From Mesostigma viride (Eukaryota; Streptophyta; Mesostigmatophyceae; Mesostigmatales; Mesostigmataceae): a stretch of DNA of 64,000 nucleotides. Location of the stretch: the NCBI GenBank assembly GCA_009746045.1, contig RPFO01000164.1, positions 2,015,400-2,079,399 on the forward strand, read 5' to 3'. The position numbers and the translations under genes were made by a program. Within the stretch, counting starts at the first letter, position 1; each line of letters starts with the position of its first letter. A model generated the notes under the pieces. That model saw only the letters and a list, made by a program, of their open reading frames with translations. It searched no databases and was not told the DNA's origin. Shown here in pieces: positions 59,755-64,000 of the stretch.

Positions 59755-60025
59755 CACGGTGGCACGGTGGCACGGTGGCACGGTGGCACGGTGGCACGGT
59801 GGCACGGTGGCACGGTGGCACGGTGGCACGGTGGCACCGTCGGTGGCACGGTGGCACGGTGGCACAGTGGCACCCCACGTAAGGCAGTGCTTGTGGACAT
59901 TATAACATTAGTATTGGACGTAAGGTTACCTCGTGACACCATACAAAATCATAAAATGGTAGTTTTATCATGGCACGGTGGCACGGTGGCACGGTGGCAC
60001 GGTGGCACGGTGGCACGGTGCATGG
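59755..60025 (+). repeat. (GGTGGCAC)n octamer arrays, two blocks
   Basis: 'cacggtgg' units run at 59755-59870 and again at about 59970-60025, separated by ~100 bp of unique sequence. The second block holds an internal 'catggcacgg'. No coding claim is made although one frame stays open. Confidence 0.9.
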
Positions 60026-60164
60026 CACGGTGTCAAAACATGATGAGACACTTACCGCGGAGGCTCCTAGCTTTGGACCTAAGGGAGGTACAAAATAACA
60101 AAGTTGAAAAAAAGTCAAATTGTACTAGTGGTGGAGTACAATTCCAGTTGTGCTTAGGGCGACC

Positions 60165-62164
60165 TACCTACCTACCTACAGGTCTACCTACCTACAGGTC
60201 TACCTACCTACCTACCTACCTACCTACCTACCTACCTACCTACCTACCTACCTACCTACCTACCTACCTACCTACCTACCTACCTACCTACCTACCTACC
60301 TACCTACCTACCTACCTACCTACCTACCTACCTACCTACCTACCTACCTACAGGTCTACCTACCTACCAACCTATCTACCTACCTACCTACAGGCTTACC
60401 TATACCTACCTACAAACCTACCTCAGTACCTACCTATACCTACCTACCTACCTACCTACCTACCTACCTACCTACCTACCTACCTACCTACCTACCTACC
60501 TACCTACCTACCTACCTACCTACCTACCTACCTACCTACCTACCTACCTACCTACCTACCTACCTACCTACCTACCTACCTACCTACCTACCTACCTACC
60601 TACCTACCTACCTACCTACCTACCTACCTACCTAGGTACCTACCTACCTACCTACCTACCTACCTACCCACCTACCTACCTACCTACCTACCTACCTACC
60701 TACCTACCTACCTACCTACCTACCTACCTACCTACCTACCTACCTACCTACCTACCTACCTACCTACCTACCTACCTACCTACCTACCTACCTACCTACC
60801 TACCTACCTACCTACCTACCTACCTACCTACCTACCTACCTACCTACCTACCTACCTACCTACCTACCTACCTAGGTACCTACCTACCTACCTACCTACC
60901 TACCTACCTACCTACCTACCTACCTACCTACCTACCTACCTACCTACCTACCTACCTACCTACCTACCTACCTACCTACCTACCTACCTACCTAGGCTAC
61001 CTACCTACCTACCTACCTAGGCTACCTACCTACCTTCCTACCTACCTACCTACCTACCTACCTACCTACCTACCTACCTACCTACCTACCTACCTACCTA
61101 CCTACCTACCTACCTACCTACCTACCTACCTACCTACCTACCTACCTACCTACCTACCTACCTACCTACCTACCTACCTACCTACCTACCTTATACCTAC
61201 CTACCTACCTACCTACCTACCTACCTACCTACCTACCTACCTACCTACCTACCTACCTACCTACCTACCAACCTACCTACCTACCTACCTACCTACCTAC
61301 CTACCTACCTACCTACCTACCTACCTACCTACCTACCTACCTACCTACCTACCTACCTACCTACCTACCTACCTACCTACCTACCTACCTACCTACCTAC
61401 CTACCTACCTACCTACCTACCTACCTACCGACCGACCGACCGACCGACCGACCGACCGACCGACCGACCGACCGACCGACCGACCGACCGACCTAAAAAC
61501 CTACCTACCTACCTACCTACCTACCTACCTACCTACCTACCTACCTACCTACCTACCTACCTACCTACAGGTCTACCTACCTACCTCAGTACGTACCTAC
61601 CTATACAAACCTACCTCAGTACCTACCTATACCTACCTACCTACCTACCTACCTACCTACCTACCTACCTACCTACCTACCTACCTACCTACCTACCTAC
61701 CTACCTACCTACCTACCTACCTACCTACCTACCTACCTACCTACCTACCTACCTACCTACCTACCTACCTACCTACCTACCTACCTACCGACCGACCGAC
61801 CGACCTCCTACCTACCTACCTACCTACCTACCTACCTACCTACCTACCTACCTACCTACCTACCTACCTACCTACCTACCTACCTACCTACCTACCTACC
61901 TACCTACCTACCTACCTACCTACCTACCTACCTACCTACCTACCTACCTACCTACCTATACCTACCTACCTACCTACCTACCTACCTATCTACCTACCTA
62001 CCTACCTACCTACCTACCTACCTACCTACCTACCTACCTACCTACCTACCTACCTACCTACCTACCTACCTACCTACCTACCTACCTACCTACCTACCTA
62101 CCTACCTACCTACCTACCTACCTACCTACCTACCTACCTACCTACCTACCTACCTACCTACCTA
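60165..62164 (+). repeat. (CCTA)n array, about 2 kb, with CCGA blocks
   Basis: About 480 units. Irregular spots are 'caggtctacc' (60180-60360, 61567), 'cctatacc', 'ctaggtacc', a pure CCGA block (about 61428-61491) and a shorter one (about 61787-61803). A repeated motif 'cctcagtacctacctata' near 60420 and 61615 shows that segments were duplicated within the array. It ends exactly at the hAT copy 2 terminus. Confidence 0.97.
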
Positions 62165-63470
62165 CCGGGTTGTTATGTACGCCGTACGAATGCGAAAAAA
62201 TGCGGGATAAAGCATATTTTGGGCCTCGGCGTATTTTACGCGTATTTTACGTCTGACCACGCGGTTTGGACTTAGAATTTTTCGGGGGTACCAGCGGGCA
62301 GCGCCGGGGCACTGGCGCGGTGCCCAGGTTCTAGGCGCGGCGCGCTCACTGCACATTTGAGATTTTTACTACTAGAAGTAGATGCGTACAGTTCTTTTCA
62401 TAAAGCGCAAGCCTTGCAAAATGTTTGGCCGGTAGGAGACAGCTAGGACTAGGTACAAAACGCATAATAACAGTGTGCCAGCAAATGCCAGCTGTGCTAC
62501 TGACGGTGTAATGCAATATAGCGACGACGAGGGCAGTGCGACTGTGCGAGAGTGTGCAGCCATTTTCGATTTGCAGCCATGAAGAAGAAAGGGCCTGAAT
62601 GGGATTTCGTTCTCGAGAAGAAAGAAGCAGTCACAGATGCTGTTAGTAACAAAACGCAGTCTGTGTCGAATAAGTTCTGCTCATTTTGCAACAAGAAGTT
62701 CTCATACGGGGCGGGGGCAATCAGCGTATTCCGAGTCCGTGCACACTCTGCCGGAATCGCAGGGGAAGGGATGTTACCCTGCGACAAAATTCCACCGAAT
62801 ATCCGGAGCAGGTTTCTCAGGATGTATAACAACAAGTCGCAGCAGTCAGACGCCAAGAAGCAGCACAATTTGAACAGGGCAATGGCGGAGATGGGAGGGG
62901 CTGCGCCGGCTGACTTGTCGTCGGTTCCCAGCAAAGGCCAGCTGAGCATCACCAAATGGCTGGTTCCCGTCGACGAGAAAGGTGTCCAGCTGCTGGCTGC
63001 CGAATTTTTTATCGAGAACGGCATTGCCTTCAATGCGGCTGAGAGCGCCTCTTTCAAGCAGATGGTGGCCGGCATGATCCAGTACAAAGGAGGGCACGTC
63101 ACCCCTCCTTCTCGGAAGTTGTGTCTTATGTCCTCTCATGCATTATATAGTGGATGGCTTTCCTTACAATCAATTAATTAATTGAATCCTTACTATTCCC
63201 GTTGCAGCATGCTCCCCCCTGCATTAAACAAATCATAATCAGATAGGATTGCAGGGCATAAATGGAAGATGTTAATAAATAAGCATATACACCAAATTTC
63301 AGTTGTAATAACTGCATGACCATCATCAAGGAGCGTGCTAATTGGGTGACTGACAATTGGACCACAAAAACTGTCGCGCACTTTACCACCGCGTATTTTA
63401 TACCCCCCACGTATCATACGCGTATTTTAAGTCCACGTATTATACCCCGCACACGTATTTTCCAACCTGG
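62165..63470 (+). mobile_element. Non-autonomous hAT element, copy 2 (1,306 bp)
   Basis: Same family and layout as copy 1, roughly 90 percent alike by eye. The left end CCGGGTTG abuts the CCTA array; the right end ...CCAACCTGG abuts a CCTT array. An 8-bp duplication would be CCTACCTA/CCTTCCTT, so it is masked by the arrays. Confidence 0.85.
62579..63181 (+). pseudogene. hAT transposase N-terminus, copy 2
   Basis: About 200 residues from MKKKGPEWDF. The same BED finger (FCSFCNKKFSY, RVRAHSAG, MLPC) and AAEFFIENGIAFNAAE segment as copy 1. It diverges after GMIQY and ends in unrelated residues, so it lacks the catalytic part. Confidence 0.8.
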
Positions 63471-64000
63471 CCTTCCTTCCTTCCTTCCTTCCTTCCTTCC
63501 TTCCTTCCTTCCTTCCTTCCTTCCTTCCTTCCTTCCTTCCTTCCTTCCTTCCTTCCTTCCTTCCTTCCTTCCTTCCTTCCTTCCTTCCTTCCTTCCTTCC
63601 TTCCTTCCTTCCTTCCTTCCTTCCTTCCTTCCTTCCTTCCTTCCTTCCTTCCTTCCTTCCTTCCTTCCTTCCTTCCTTCCTTCCTTCCTTCCTTCCTTCC
63701 TTCCTTCCTTCCTTCCTTCCTTCCTTCCTTCCTTCCTTCCTTCCTTCCTTCCTTCCTTCCTTCCTTCCTTCCTTCCTTCCTTCCTTCCTTCCTTCCTTCC
63801 TTCCTTCCTTCCTTCCTTCCTTCCTTCCTTCCTTCCTTCCTTCCTTCCTTCCTTCCTTCCTTCCTTCCTTCCTTCCTTCCTTCCTTCCTTCCTTCCTTCC
63901 TTCCTTCCTTCCTTCCTTCCTTCCTTCCTTCCTTCCTTCCTTCCTTCCTTCCTTCCTTCCTTCCTTCCTTCCTTCCTTCCTTCCTTCCTTCCTTCCTTCC
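63471..64000 (+). repeat. (CCTT)n array running off the window
   Basis: Perfect tetranucleotide run of at least 132 units that starts directly at the hAT right end. One strand is pure pyrimidine, so it could adopt triplex (H-DNA) structure. The true length is unknown. Confidence 0.97.

Noticed and set aside
59767-61020. 417-codon frame of Y-L-P-T repeats
   Set aside because: Period-driven open frame over the CCTA array.

Overview
The window is nuclear DNA of a eukaryote in the green lineage, most likely a green alga or early-diverging streptophyte with a repeat-rich genome. The evidence is: four spliced or compact host genes with GC-rich exons and GT-AG introns; a PAM2 plus two-RRM protein of the plant CID8-13 type; a CHR4/PICKLE-related CHD remodeler; CFAP20, which implies a ciliated stage; and an internal CCCTAAA (plant-type telomere) motif. 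The species cannot be named from sequence alone.

Layout. 1-14.3 kb is a graveyard of nested transposons. It holds an ORF1-type LINE relic split by a 7,046-bp foldback-like element whose inverted arms are built of a 173-bp satellite. It is followed by a four-level nest (RT-LINE > LINE fragment > ORF1-only element > 493-bp MITE), each level bounded by a readable target-site duplication (TSD). 14.9-23.1 kb (-) is a ten-exon CID8-like RNA-binding protein gene. 24.8-25.5 kb (+) is an intronless SPC25 kinetochore gene. 26.4-33.8 kb is a second transposon block: ORF1-type elements, an RT-LINE with a broken reverse transcriptase, a SINE-like element, and copies of one retroelement 'S' truncated to lengths from 860 down to 12 bp. 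34.8-36.8 kb (-) is CFAP20 and 37.1-37.3 kb (-) a small membrane protein. 38.5-54.4 kb (+) is a ten-exon CHD-type remodeler with two PHD fingers, two chromodomains and a SNF2 motor. 55.4-64 kb is transposons and kilobase-scale tetranucleotide arrays with two non-autonomous hAT copies.

The host genes are unrelated housekeeping functions (mRNA/PABP binding, kinetochore, cilium, chromatin) and form no operon or cluster. The coherent story is in the mobile DNA. Several retroelement families share a short 3'-terminal hairpin and TTAA-like tail. The ORF1-type family carries no reverse transcriptase in any of five copies, so it is presumably mobilised in trans by the RT-LINE. The RT-LINE carries a tetranucleotide tract in its 3' UTR that has expanded to 0.6-1.1 kb in individual copies. 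All functional names are from recognised motifs and remembered family features; no database search was run.
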